Assembly: GCA_016880375.1 (NCBI GenBank)
Contig: JAEHDO010000477.1
Span: 1-5,538, forward strand
Source: Betaproteobacteria bacterium
GTDB lineage: Bacteria; Pseudomonadota; Gammaproteobacteria; Burkholderiales; Rhodocyclaceae
Reading direction: 5' to 3'
DNA: 5,538 nucleotides
This document shows positions 1 to 5,538 of this stretch, in pieces (position 1 is the stretch's first letter; every line of letters starts with the position of its first letter). Position numbers and translations under genes: made by a program. The notes beneath the pieces were generated by a model, which saw only the letters and a list, made by a program, of their open reading frames with translations, was not told the DNA's origin and ran no database searches.

Positions 1-746
1 ATCCCCTCGCCCGCCAGCCGGTGCGCAAGCGGCACCAGCCTGTGCGCAGCGGCCTCTGTGTCGTAAGTGTCGATCAGCATCGTCGCCGCGGCCGGGTGCG
101 AACGGGCGAAATCCTCGAAGGCCTGCATCTCGCTGTCGTGCGCCTGGATGTAGGAATGCGCCATGGTGCCGTAGAGCGGTATGTCCCACTGCATGCCGGC
201 CTGCATGTTGGACGTGCCGTCGAAGCCGGCCAGATAGCTGGCGCGCGCTGAGAGAAGGCCGGCCTCGGCGCCGTGGGCGCGGCGCAGGCCGAAATCGACC
301 AGCAGTTTCCCTGGTGCGGCCAGCCGTACGCGCGCCGCCTTGGAGGCGATCATGGTCTGGAACTGCAGCAGATTGATGATGCGCGTCTCGACCAGTTGCG
401 CTTGCCGCAGCGGCGCGACGACGCGCAGGATCGGCTCATCCGGAAAGAATGGCGTGCCCTCGGGCAGGGCGGCGGCCTCGCCGGTGAAGCGCAGATCGGC
501 CAGAGAATCGACGAAGTCCCGTCTGAAGCGGCCGCAGCCGGCCAGCCAGTCGAGTTCCTCTGCGGTGAAGCGCAGGTTCTCCAGATAGTCGAGCACCTGA
601 TCTAGGCCGGCCGCGACGAGGAAATTCCGATTTTCCGGCATCTTGCGCACGAAGAACTCGAATGCCGCCGTGTCGTTCATGCCGTGGTCGTGATAGACCT
701 GCAGCATGGTGAGCTGGTAAAAATCCGTGAGCAGCGCTGAATTCAT
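1..746 (-). CDS. pncB: Nicotinate phosphoribosyltransferase, N-terminal part (cut by window edge)
   Basis: This enzyme joins nicotinate to PRPP, with ATP hydrolysis, to give nicotinate mononucleotide in the cytoplasm, the committed step of Preiss-Handler NAD salvage. I translated the minus strand from the ATG at 746-744. There are 248 open codons and the frame runs off the left edge, so the C-terminal part of a protein that is usually 400 or more residues is missing. Family signatures seen are LLTDFYQLTM (residues 5-14), DFGLRRAHG (151-159), FDGTSN (175-180), GTMAHSYI (193-200) and LIDTYDT (224-230). From family knowledge, the arginines of DFGLRR and the TYDT segment line the phosphoribosyl site, and the His of GTMAH (H197) is the likely autophosphorylated residue. 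The start lies one base after the pncA stop and has no convincing Shine-Dalgarno, so it probably depends on ribosomes finishing pncA. The N-terminus matches where family members begin. The assignment is firm; the family subtype is not settled. Confidence 0.93.
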   Translation of the reverse strand, partial: MNSALLTDFYQLTMLQVYHDHGMNDTAAFEFFVRKMPENRNFLVAAGLDQVLDYLENLRFTAEELDWLAGCGRFRRDFVDSLADLRFTGEAAALPEGTPFFPDEPILRVVAPLRQAQLVETRIINLLQFQTMIASKAARVRLAAPGKLLVDFGLRRAHGAEAGLLSARASYLAGFDGTSNMQAGMQWDIPLYGTMAHSYIQAHDSEMQAFEDFARSHPAAATMLIDTYDTEAAAHRLVPLAHRLAGEG

Positions 747-747
747 G

Positions 748-1359
748 TCAGGCGGCAATCTGCCCGAACTCGATGGCTGCCGCACCCAGACGGCGCATTT
801 CGGCAATGGCGCGCTCGCCATCCCCTGCCTGCGCATCGACGGCACGCACGGCGTCGGCGAGCAGAAAGGTCGCATAGCCGATCCGCAGCGCATCGCGCAC
901 GGTGTTCAGCACGCAGTAATCGGTGGCGAGGCCGCCGACGAAGACGCGCCCTATCCCCGCGCGCTTCAGCCACGCGTCAAGGTCGGTGCCTTCGAAGCCG
1001 GAGTAGGCATCCCTGTCGCGGGTCGTCGCCTTGGAGACGATGCGCGACTCGCAGGGCAGGTCGAGCAGCGGGGCGAAGCGCGCGCCTTCGGAGCCCGCCA
1101 CGCAATGCGGCGGCCAGGGACCGCCCTGCGCCTGGAAAGAGCAGTGGTCCGGCGGATGCCAGTCGCGCGTCGCAGCCACGGGCAAAGTCAGTCTGCGGAA
1201 GACGGCGATGTAGCGGTTGAGCGCCGGCACGACCTCATCCCCGTGCGACACGGCGAGGCTGCCGCCGGGCAGGAAGTCCAGCTGGACATCGACAAGGATC
1301 AGGGCATCTCCCGCCTGCGCCCTGCAGGAAGCACCCTTGGGGTGCAGCCGAACCGCCAT
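748..1359 (-). CDS. pncA: Nicotinamidase (isochorismatase-fold amidase)
   Basis: PncA hydrolyses nicotinamide to nicotinate and ammonia, supplying the substrate of the PncB encoded immediately downstream. The protein is 203 residues from the ATG at 1359-1357, close to the usual size of about 180-220. The Asp-Lys-Cys catalytic triad is visible as D24 in LILVDVQLDF, K110 in VSKATTRDRDAYSGF, and C149 in GLATDYCVLNT. The metal site is D66, H68 and H72 in RDWHPPDHCSF. The WPPHCV segment (82-87) and AYSGFEG (118-124) also match nicotinamidases rather than generic isochorismatases. A longer reading from an ATG at 1407-1405 would add 16 residues that overlap the protease gene and show no family similarity. 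The chosen start has AAGGA five bases upstream and follows the protease stop as TAG-G-ATG. It is the second gene of a three-gene minus-strand operon. Function is confident because both the motifs and the pncB neighbour agree. Confidence 0.95.
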   Translation of the reverse strand: MAVRLHPKGASCRAQAGDALILVDVQLDFLPGGSLAVSHGDEVVPALNRYIAVFRRLTLPVAATRDWHPPDHCSFQAQGGPWPPHCVAGSEGARFAPLLDLPCESRIVSKATTRDRDAYSGFEGTDLDAWLKRAGIGRVFVGGLATDYCVLNTVRDALRIGYATFLLADAVRAVDAQAGDGERAIAEMRRLGAAAIEFGQIAA

Positions 1360-1360
1360 C

Positions 1361-3784
1361 CTATTCCTTGGCCTTCTTGCCGCTATGTTTTTTGCCTGCG
1401 GCGGCATAGGCCTGGCGCAACGCCGTCAGCTCGGCAAGCTGCGTTGCGACCAGGTAGTTGATCGTGCCTTCCGGCACCAGCCCCTGTGCGTCAGGCTCGC
1501 CGGCCGGCACGCCGGTGAGCAGTTCGACGGCCTGGTCGACGTCCTCTACGGCGTACACGTGGAATTTTCCCTCGACGCAGGCGGCGACGACGTCCTCGCG
1601 CAGCATCAGGTGCTTGACGTTGGACTGCGGAATGACGACACCTTGCTCGCCGCTGAGTCCGCGCGCCTTGCAGATGTCGAAGAAGCCCTCAATCTTCTCG
1701 TTGACACCGCCGATCGGCTGCACGCGTCCGTACTGATTCACCGAGCCGGTGATGGCGAGCGACTGGCGGATCGGGACGGAGGCCAGCGCCGAGAGCAGCG
1801 CGCACAGTTCTGCCAGCGAGGCGCTGTCCCCTTCTACCGGCCCATAGGATTGCTCGAACACCAGGCTCGCCGAAAGCGACAGCGGCAGGCTGCGCGCATA
1901 GCGCGCAGCGAGGAAGGCCGACAGGATCATCACGCCCTTTGAGTGGATCGATCCGCCCAGTTCCGATTCGCGTTCGATGTCGATGACGTCACCCTCGCCG
2001 ATGCGCGCCGTGGCAGTAATGCGCACCGGGTGGGCGAACATGAAGTCGCCCAGATCGATCACCGCCAGGCCGTTCACCTGCCCGACATGGCCGCCGCTGG
2101 AGGCGATCAGCAGGTTGTCGCGCAGGATCTGCTCCTGCAAGGACTCGTGCAGGCGGCTAGCGCGGTGGCGCTGCGCATCGAGTGCAGCCTCTACATCCTC
2201 GCGCCCGACGACCAGGCGGGCGGCCTGGCCGGCATGGTGGCTGGCCTCCTGCATGAGGTCGGAGAGGCGGCGCGTACTGGCGGAAAGCTTTTCCGAGTCG
2301 CCAGCCAGGCGTGCGCTATGCTCGATCATGCGTGCCACGGCGTGGCGGTCGAAAGGCCGCAGGCCGTAGTGGCGCGCCAGCATGCCGAGAAAGCGGCCGT
2401 AGCTGCGCATGTTCGGTTCGTTGCGCGCAACGTCGCTTTCGAAGTCCGCGCCGACCTTGAATAATTCCTCGAATTCCGGATCGTATTCCTTGAGCAGATA
2501 GTAGAGAATCCGCTCGCCCACCAGCACCACCTTGACATTGAGCGGCATGGCTTCCGGCTCCAACGGCAGCGTGCTGGCGAAGCCGAAGACCTGGCCGAGC
2601 GACTCGATGCGCAGCTGGGCCGAGCGCAGCGCCCGCTTGAGGCCCTCCCAGGCGTAGGGCTGGGTCAGCACCTTGGCGGCGTCGAGCACCAGATAGCCGC
2701 CGTTGGCGCGCTGCAGGGCACCCGGCTTGATCATGGAGAAATTCGTCACCAGGGTGCCCATGTGGGCGACGCTGTCGACGCGGCCGACCAGGTTCGGATA
2801 GATCGGGTTGTCCTCGAAGATCACCGGCGCCGCCTTGGCCGCGCCGTTGTCGACCAGCAGGTTTACCTGGTAGCGGGCCAGCGAGATGCTGCCGCTGACG
2901 ATAACGCCGCTCATGTCGCCCTCGGTCTTTGGCTGCTCGCGCAGCTCCTCCCCGCTTTCGATGACGTCGCGCATCACCTCGTCGAGGAATTCCAGGACGT
3001 TGAGCAGATCGGTGTAGCGCTCCTTCAGTTCCTCGATGAGATGGCCGACGGCCAGGCCCAGAGCCTCACGGCTGGCCTCCTTGATGCGGACCTGCATTTC
3101 CCGCCGCCACTGCGGAAACTGGTGCATCAGCTTGTGCAGGCGCTCGCCGTACTCCTCGATCAGATGGCCGATGCGGGTCTTTTCCTCGTCGGGCAGCTTC
3201 TCGAATTCCTCCGGGCCCATTGTCTCCTCGCCCTTGATGGGGGCGAAGACAAAGCCGTGCGGCGTGCGCAGCAGGGCGATGCCCTTCTCGCCGGACGCCT
3301 GGCCCAACTCGCGCAGGGCGCTCTCCTCGCGCTGCTTGAACTCCTCCTGGATGGCTTCGATGCGGACGCGGTATTCCTCGCTCTCGAAGGCGGCGGAGAT
3401 AGCCTTGGCCAGTTCGGCGACGAACTGCTGCATGTCATGCTTGAGCTGGTCGCCGCGACCGGGCGGCAGGCGCAGCAGGCGCGGCTTGTTCGGATCGGAA
3501 AAGTTATTGACGTAGCACCAATCGCTCGGTGCGGGTTCGCCGGCCGCCTTCGCCTCCAGCAGGCGCCGTACCGCGGCGTGGCGGCCGCTGCCCGGATCGC
3601 CGAGCACGAAGAGATTGAATCCCGGCTGCTTGATGTCGATGCCGAAGCTGACCGCGCCGAGCGCCCGCGACTGGCCAACGATGTCGGCCGAGTCGGTCAG
3701 CTCGGCGGTCGTTTCGAAGTCCATCAGCGCGGGATCGCAGCGCCGCAGGAGCGACTGTGCGCTGACTGGGGGAATCTGTGGCAT
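1361..3784 (-). CDS. Lon-related AAA-family protease (YcbZ/LonC-like, AAA_32 plus Lon C-terminal protease domain)
   Basis: This is an 807-residue cytoplasmic Lon-type protein with no signal peptide or membrane segment, so it is neither classical LonA nor membrane-bound archaeal LonB. A P-loop-like GDPGSGRH lies at residues 62-69, with Arg68 where classical Walker A has Lys. A long charged helical insertion (about 110-290, rich in Glu, Arg and Lys) follows, as in the LonC-type helical domain. Next come a Walker B-like RANGGYLVLDA (359-369), a sensor-like VKVVLVGER (418-425) and DPEFEELFKVGADFE (435-449), a small helical lid (about 460-560), and the protease domain (about 560-760). The Ser-Lys dyad is S654 in VEGDSASLAE and K697 in IGGVNEKIEG. 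The 43-residue spacing equals that of Ser679-Lys722 in E. coli Lon. The C-terminus is a short Lys-rich tail. It is the first gene of an operon with pncA and pncB. The ATG start at 3784 has only a weak purine-rich AGAAAAAG upstream, but the N-terminus matches the family. Protease-family membership is firm; substrate and true ATP dependence are unknown. Confidence 0.92.
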   Translation of the reverse strand: MPQIPPVSAQSLLRRCDPALMDFETTAELTDSADIVGQSRALGAVSFGIDIKQPGFNLFVLGDPGSGRHAAVRRLLEAKAAGEPAPSDWCYVNNFSDPNKPRLLRLPPGRGDQLKHDMQQFVAELAKAISAAFESEEYRVRIEAIQEEFKQREESALRELGQASGEKGIALLRTPHGFVFAPIKGEETMGPEEFEKLPDEEKTRIGHLIEEYGERLHKLMHQFPQWRREMQVRIKEASREALGLAVGHLIEELKERYTDLLNVLEFLDEVMRDVIESGEELREQPKTEGDMSGVIVSGSISLARYQVNLLVDNGAAKAAPVIFEDNPIYPNLVGRVDSVAHMGTLVTNFSMIKPGALQRANGGYLVLDAAKVLTQPYAWEGLKRALRSAQLRIESLGQVFGFASTLPLEPEAMPLNVKVVLVGERILYYLLKEYDPEFEELFKVGADFESDVARNEPNMRSYGRFLGMLARHYGLRPFDRHAVARMIEHSARLAGDSEKLSASTRRLSDLMQEASHHAGQAARLVVGREDVEAALDAQRHRASRLHESLQEQILRDNLLIASSGGHVGQVNGLAVIDLGDFMFAHPVRITATARIGEGDVIDIERESELGGSIHSKGVMILSAFLAARYARSLPLSLSASLVFEQSYGPVEGDSASLAELCALLSALASVPIRQSLAITGSVNQYGRVQPIGGVNEKIEGFFDICKARGLSGEQGVVIPQSNVKHLMLREDVVAACVEGKFHVYAVEDVDQAVELLTGVPAGEPDAQGLVPEGTINYLVATQLAELTALRQAYAAAGKKHSGKKAKE
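1365..1369 (-). promoter_or_regulatory. Shine-Dalgarno of pncA, inside the end of the protease gene
   Basis: On the minus strand the sequence AAGGA sits five bases before the ATG at 1359-1357 and lies within the last codons of the upstream protease gene. It supports that ATG as the pncA start in preference to the upstream ATG at 1407-1405. It also indicates that pncA is translated from the same transcript as the protease. Confidence 0.6.
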
Positions 3785-3817
3785 TCGGGCTTTTTCTATA
3801 TTCGAATTTTCTCAATA

Positions 3818-3846
3818 ACTATAGCGCCCGGCAACGAAGCGCACAA
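3818..3846 (-). promoter_or_regulatory. Candidate sigma-70 promoter of the protease-pncA-pncB operon
   Basis: On the minus strand a -35 element TTGTGC (3846-3841) and a -10 element TATAGT (3823-3818, five of six consensus bases) are separated by exactly 17 bases. Transcription would begin near 3811 and give a leader of roughly 27 bases before the protease ATG at 3784. The -35 matches only three of six consensus bases, including TTG. It is the best-spaced pair I found on this strand of the gap, but this is pattern matching only. Confidence 0.45.
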
Positions 3847-3895
3847 GGATTCAGGTCTCCGCGCAGGGTCCGTTATGGCATTCAAGGCGCCCTAT

Positions 3896-3909
3896 TTGAC
3901 TACGGTCAA
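3896..3909. promoter_or_regulatory. Inverted repeat TTGAC-TACG-GTCAA, possible CRP/FNR-family operator
   Basis: Two perfect five-base arms are separated by four bases. The geometry TTG-N8-CAA is that of CRP/FNR-superfamily sites (FNR consensus TTGAT-N4-ATCAA), with C/G replacing T/A at the innermost arm position on both sides. Its centre (about 3902.5) lies about 91 bases upstream of the candidate minus-strand start site and about 67 bases upstream of the candidate plus-strand start site, so it could serve either operon. A chance match is possible, since a five-base perfect repeat is short. Confidence 0.3.
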
Positions 3910-3935
3910 CGAGCCGGCCGACGAATCGCCATAGC

Positions 3936-3963
3936 TTTTCGCATAAAAATGGTTCAAGATAAT
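3936..3963 (+). promoter_or_regulatory. Weak candidate promoter of the plus-strand operon
   Basis: A -10-like GATAAT (3958-3963, five of six consensus bases) follows a poor -35 candidate TTTTCG (3936-3941) with 16-base spacing. A start site near 3970 would leave a leader of about 19 bases carrying the Shine-Dalgarno. The poor -35 would be compatible with an activator-dependent promoter, but this is inference. Confidence 0.3.
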
Positions 3964-3976
3964 CTCAGCGAGAAGG

Positions 3977-3982
3977 AAGGAG
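3977..3982 (+). promoter_or_regulatory. Strong Shine-Dalgarno AAGGAG for the small acidic protein
   Basis: AAGGAG stands six bases before the ATG at 3989, inside a longer purine run (about 3971-3982). It is the best ribosome binding site in the window and is strong support that the small open frame at 3989-4270 is a real, well-translated gene. Confidence 0.75.
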
Positions 3983-3988
3983 TTCGCC

Positions 3989-4270
3989 ATGCCAAAGACT
4001 GTACCCGCCACACCCTCCGGTTACGACCGCGCGCGCGTCATTGAAAGACCGGATGGTTTCTACTGGCAGGACAAGGACAGCGGCGAGGAGTACGGGCCCT
4101 TCCCGACGCTGCTCGAGGCAGCTGAGGATATGGAGTACAGCGACGAGTCCGACTACGAGCCGGGAGAAACCCTGGCCGAGGCCGAGAACGAACTCGGTAT
4201 TTCAGACTGGATCGATCCTGACACGGGCGCGCCGGCTGAAGAGGGTGCGCCGCATCTCGAGGATCACTGA
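3989..4270 (+). CDS. Small acidic protein of unknown function
   Basis: I do not recognise a named family. The protein is 93 residues, with 26 Asp/Glu against only 5 Lys/Arg, so it is strongly acidic. It has no signal peptide, membrane segment or cysteine. The N-terminal half looks like a compact module: VIERPDGFYWQDKDSGEEYG (17-36) followed by PFPTLLEAAEDMEY (37-50). The aromatic-rich strand pair and the GPFPTLLEA step recall small bacterial domains in which a beta-hairpin precedes a helix. The second half (51-93) is low-complexity acidic and probably flexible. The ATG has an excellent AAGGAG six bases upstream. It is the first gene of a plus-strand operon and ends 20 bases before the PEBP gene. 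The structural reading is inference. An acidic binding or inhibitor protein is conceivable, but nothing in the sequence proves it. Confidence 0.8.
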   Translation: MPKTVPATPSGYDRARVIERPDGFYWQDKDSGEEYGPFPTLLEAAEDMEYSDESDYEPGETLAEAENELGISDWIDPDTGAPAEEGAPHLEDH

Positions 4271-4290
4271 AGCCGCGCGCGTTGCCGTTC

Positions 4291-4764
4291 ATGCCACTGA
4301 AGCTGACTTCCTCCGCGTTTTCCGCTGGCGGCAACATCCCTGTTGAACACACCTGCGAAGGCGCCGACCGATCGCCGCCGCTCTCCTGGAGCGGCATTCC
4401 AGCCGGAACGAAAAGCCTGGCCCTGATCGTCGACGACCCCGACGCCCCCGATCCCGCCGCGCCGAGCATGACCTGGGTGCATTGGGTGCTCTACAACATC
4501 CCGCCTGCCGCAGTCGGACTGTCGGAAGGCGTTGTGCCTGCCGCGTTGCCCGCCGGCACGCGCGACGGCATGAATGACTGGAAGCGAACCGGCTACGGCG
4601 GTCCCTGCCCTCCCATTGGATGCCACCGCTACTTCCACAAACTCTACGCCCTCGACACGCTGCTGCCGGATCTGGGCCGGCCCGCCAAGGTCCTGCTCGA
4701 AAAGGCCATGCAGGGCCACATATTGGCGCAGGCCGAACTGATCGGCACCTACCAGAAGAAGTGA
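4291..4764 (+). CDS. YbhB/YbcL-family PEBP-fold (Raf kinase inhibitor-like) protein
   Basis: This is a 157-residue protein, almost the length of E. coli YbhB. It belongs to the phosphatidylethanolamine-binding protein fold, whose conserved pocket binds phosphorylated or phospholipid-like anions. The cellular role of bacterial members is not established. Signatures are the DDPDAPDP box (48-55), the HWVLYNIP strand (64-71), and GYGGPCPPIGCHRYFHKLYA (101-120), in which GP and HRY form the second pocket wall. D51, P53, H64, H112 and R113 are the likely pocket residues. There is no signal peptide, so it is predicted cytoplasmic. I chose the ATG at 4291, which gives the usual N-terminus. An in-frame TTG at 4282 would add three residues. 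Neither has a clear Shine-Dalgarno, which suggests coupling to the acidic gene ending 20 bases upstream. Its stop overlaps the next start. Family assignment is firm. Confidence 0.93.
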   Translation: MPLKLTSSAFSAGGNIPVEHTCEGADRSPPLSWSGIPAGTKSLALIVDDPDAPDPAAPSMTWVHWVLYNIPPAAVGLSEGVVPAALPAGTRDGMNDWKRTGYGGPCPPIGCHRYFHKLYALDTLLPDLGRPAKVLLEKAMQGHILAQAELIGTYQKK

Positions 4765-5538
4765 TTTTCCCGGACTACGAGGGCGGCAGCCTCGTCAACC
4801 TGATGCGTTCGCTCGGCGATGCCTGCGGCACGACGACGCCGCTGCCCTACGCGCCCTTGCACGACGCAAAAGTCAGTCTCCGCGACACGGCGCGAAACAT
4901 CGTACTGCTCGTCATCGACGGCCTTGGCTACAATTATCTGCAGCGCCACGGCGCGGGCGGACACCTGCACGGACACCTGTGCGCCCAACTCACCTCGGTC
5001 TTTCCCTCCACCACCGCCAGCGCCGTCACCACCTATCTCAGTGGCCTGGCGCCGCAGCAACACACCCTGACCGGCTGGCACATGTACTTTTCCGAGCTCG
5101 ACGCCATCGCTGCCGTGCTGCCGCTCAGGCCGCGCGGCACCGGCAAGTTCGACGCGACGCCCGGAACCCTGTCGCAGCGGCTGTTCGGCCATGCGCCATT
5201 TGTCGATCGCATCGCGCGGCACAGCGTCTTCGTCTCGCCGCAATCCATCGCCTATTCGGAATTCAATCTCTATCACAGCAGCCGCGCCGCGGTGCGCGGC
5301 TACATGACGCTGGCCGAGCTGTTCGATCAGACGAGGGTGGCGATCCGGGACGCCGGCGAACCTTCCTACATCTACGCCTACTACGCCGAGCTCGACTCAC
5401 TGGCCCATATCCACGGCGTCTGCAGCACACAGGTTGCCGCGCAGTTCGCCGCGCTCGACGAGGCTTTCGGCGCCTTCCTCGCCGCCATCGCCGGCAGCGA
5501 CAGCATCGTGCTCGCCTGCGCCGATCACGGCTTCATCG
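4761..5538 (+). CDS. Alkaline-phosphatase-superfamily phosphodiesterase/nucleotide pyrophosphatase (partial, runs off the right edge)
   Basis: This is a metal-dependent phospho- or phosphodiesterase of the type I phosphodiesterase/NPP family; the substrate cannot be told from sequence. I translated 259 codons from the GTG at 4761, and the frame is still open at the window end. Catalytic features seen are D53 in LLVIDGLGYN (first metal ligand), FPSTTASA (81-88) with T85 as the likely nucleophile by analogy with the NPP (F/Y)P-x-x-T motif, D212 and H216 in AELDSLAHIHG, and D255-H256 in ADHGF. The last metal-binding His expected near the C-terminus lies outside the window. No signal peptide is apparent, although most NPP relatives are exported, so a cytoplasmic enzyme is suggested. 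The GTG start overlaps the PEBP stop as GTGA. An alternative ATG at 4803 would remove the segment DYEGGSLVNL, which looks like family sequence, so the GTG is preferred. Family assignment is strong; the start is less sure. Confidence 0.88.
   Translation, partial: MIFPDYEGGSLVNLMRSLGDACGTTTPLPYAPLHDAKVSLRDTARNIVLLVIDGLGYNYLQRHGAGGHLHGHLCAQLTSVFPSTTASAVTTYLSGLAPQQHTLTGWHMYFSELDAIAAVLPLRPRGTGKFDATPGTLSQRLFGHAPFVDRIARHSVFVSPQSIAYSEFNLYHSSRAAVRGYMTLAELFDQTRVAIRDAGEPSYIYAYYAELDSLAHIHGVCSTQVAAQFAALDEAFGAFLAAIAGSDSIVLACADHGFI

Larger units (their letters stand above)
3785..3988. other. Divergent intergenic region between the two operons
   Basis: These 204 bases separate the start of the minus-strand protease operon from the start of the plus-strand operon. 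The protease-proximal part (about 3791-3824) and the stretch around 3936-3965 are clearly more AT-rich than the surrounding coding DNA, as expected for promoters. The region holds one candidate promoter for each direction and a TTGAC/GTCAA inverted repeat between them. Open frames crossing it show no family similarity, and I see no RNA gene or rho-independent terminator. Confidence 0.7.

Noticed and set aside
1357..1407. Longer pncA starting at the ATG at 1407-1405
   Set aside because: It adds 16 basic residues without family similarity and overlaps the protease gene, while the ATG at 1359 has AAGGA at good spacing.
727..1942. Long plus-strand open frames (727-1461 and 1217-1942) opposite pncA and the protease end
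   Set aside because: Both are shadows produced by high GC; the minus-strand translations carry complete catalytic motifs and these frames carry none.
3785..3796. GGGC followed by a T run on the plus strand as a possible terminator
   Set aside because: No upstream arm can pair with the GC part to form a stem, and no plus-strand gene ends there.
3896..3901. TTGACT as a -35 element for the plus-strand operon
   Set aside because: At 16-18 bases downstream there is only GC-rich sequence with no -10-like hexamer; it is better explained as one arm of the inverted repeat.
2762..3934. 390-codon open frame on the plus strand opposite the protease gene
   Set aside because: It mirrors the codon-position bias of the minus-strand gene, has no ribosome binding site or recognisable motif, and lies antisense to a well-supported protein.
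4282..4290. TTG start three codons upstream for the PEBP gene
   Set aside because: It has no ribosome binding site and gives an unusual N-terminus; the ATG at 4291 gives the normal family length.
4803..4805. ATG start for the phosphodiesterase
   Set aside because: It would drop an N-terminal stretch that looks like family sequence and lose the GTGA overlap; kept only as an alternative.
4264..5276. Minus-strand open frames opposite the PEBP and phosphodiesterase genes
   Set aside because: They show no family similarity and are antisense to two frames with clear signatures.
1..5538. Search by eye for CRISPR repeats, insertion-sequence ends, tRNA or rRNA genes and prophage genes
   Set aside because: I saw no regularly spaced repeats, terminal inverted repeats, tRNA-like cloverleaf, or transposase or integrase motifs; nearly all of the window is explained by six protein genes.

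Overview
The window reads as ordinary chromosomal DNA of a GC-rich proteobacterium. Protein family make-up, strong third-position G/C bias and operon style suggest a betaproteobacterium, perhaps of Rhodocyclales type, but this is only an inference from protein flavour. I see no insertion sequence, integrase, phage gene, tRNA, rRNA or CRISPR array. Coding density is very high, with one non-coding gap of 204 bases (3785-3988) between two divergent operons.

Left operon (minus strand, read from 3784 down to 1). It starts with an 807-residue Lon-related AAA protease of the YcbZ/LonC-like type (1361-3784). Next come nicotinamidase PncA (748-1359) and nicotinate phosphoribosyltransferase PncB (N-terminal 248 residues, cut by the left edge of the window). 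The two junctions, TAG-G-ATG and TGA-C-ATG, each leave a single base between stop and start, so translation is probably coupled. PncA turns nicotinamide into nicotinate and PncB turns nicotinate into nicotinate mononucleotide. Together they are the first two steps of the Preiss-Handler salvage route to NAD. The protease is the unexpected partner.

Intergenic region (3785-3988). It holds a plausible sigma-70 promoter for the protease operon, a weaker candidate promoter and a strong ribosome binding site for the right operon. Between them lies a perfect inverted repeat TTGAC-N4-GTCAA that resembles a CRP/FNR-family operator.

Right operon (plus strand, 3989 to the window end). It contains a 93-residue, very acidic protein of unknown function (3989-4270), a YbhB/YbcL-type PEBP-fold protein (4291-4764), and an alkaline-phosphatase-superfamily phosphodiesterase or nucleotide pyrophosphatase (4761 to past the right edge). 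The last two overlap by the four bases GTGA. Most other open frames are antisense shadows caused by high GC. The parts most worth a second look are the protease-NAD salvage coupling, the unknown acidic protein that leads the PEBP/phosphodiesterase operon, and the palindrome between the two operons.
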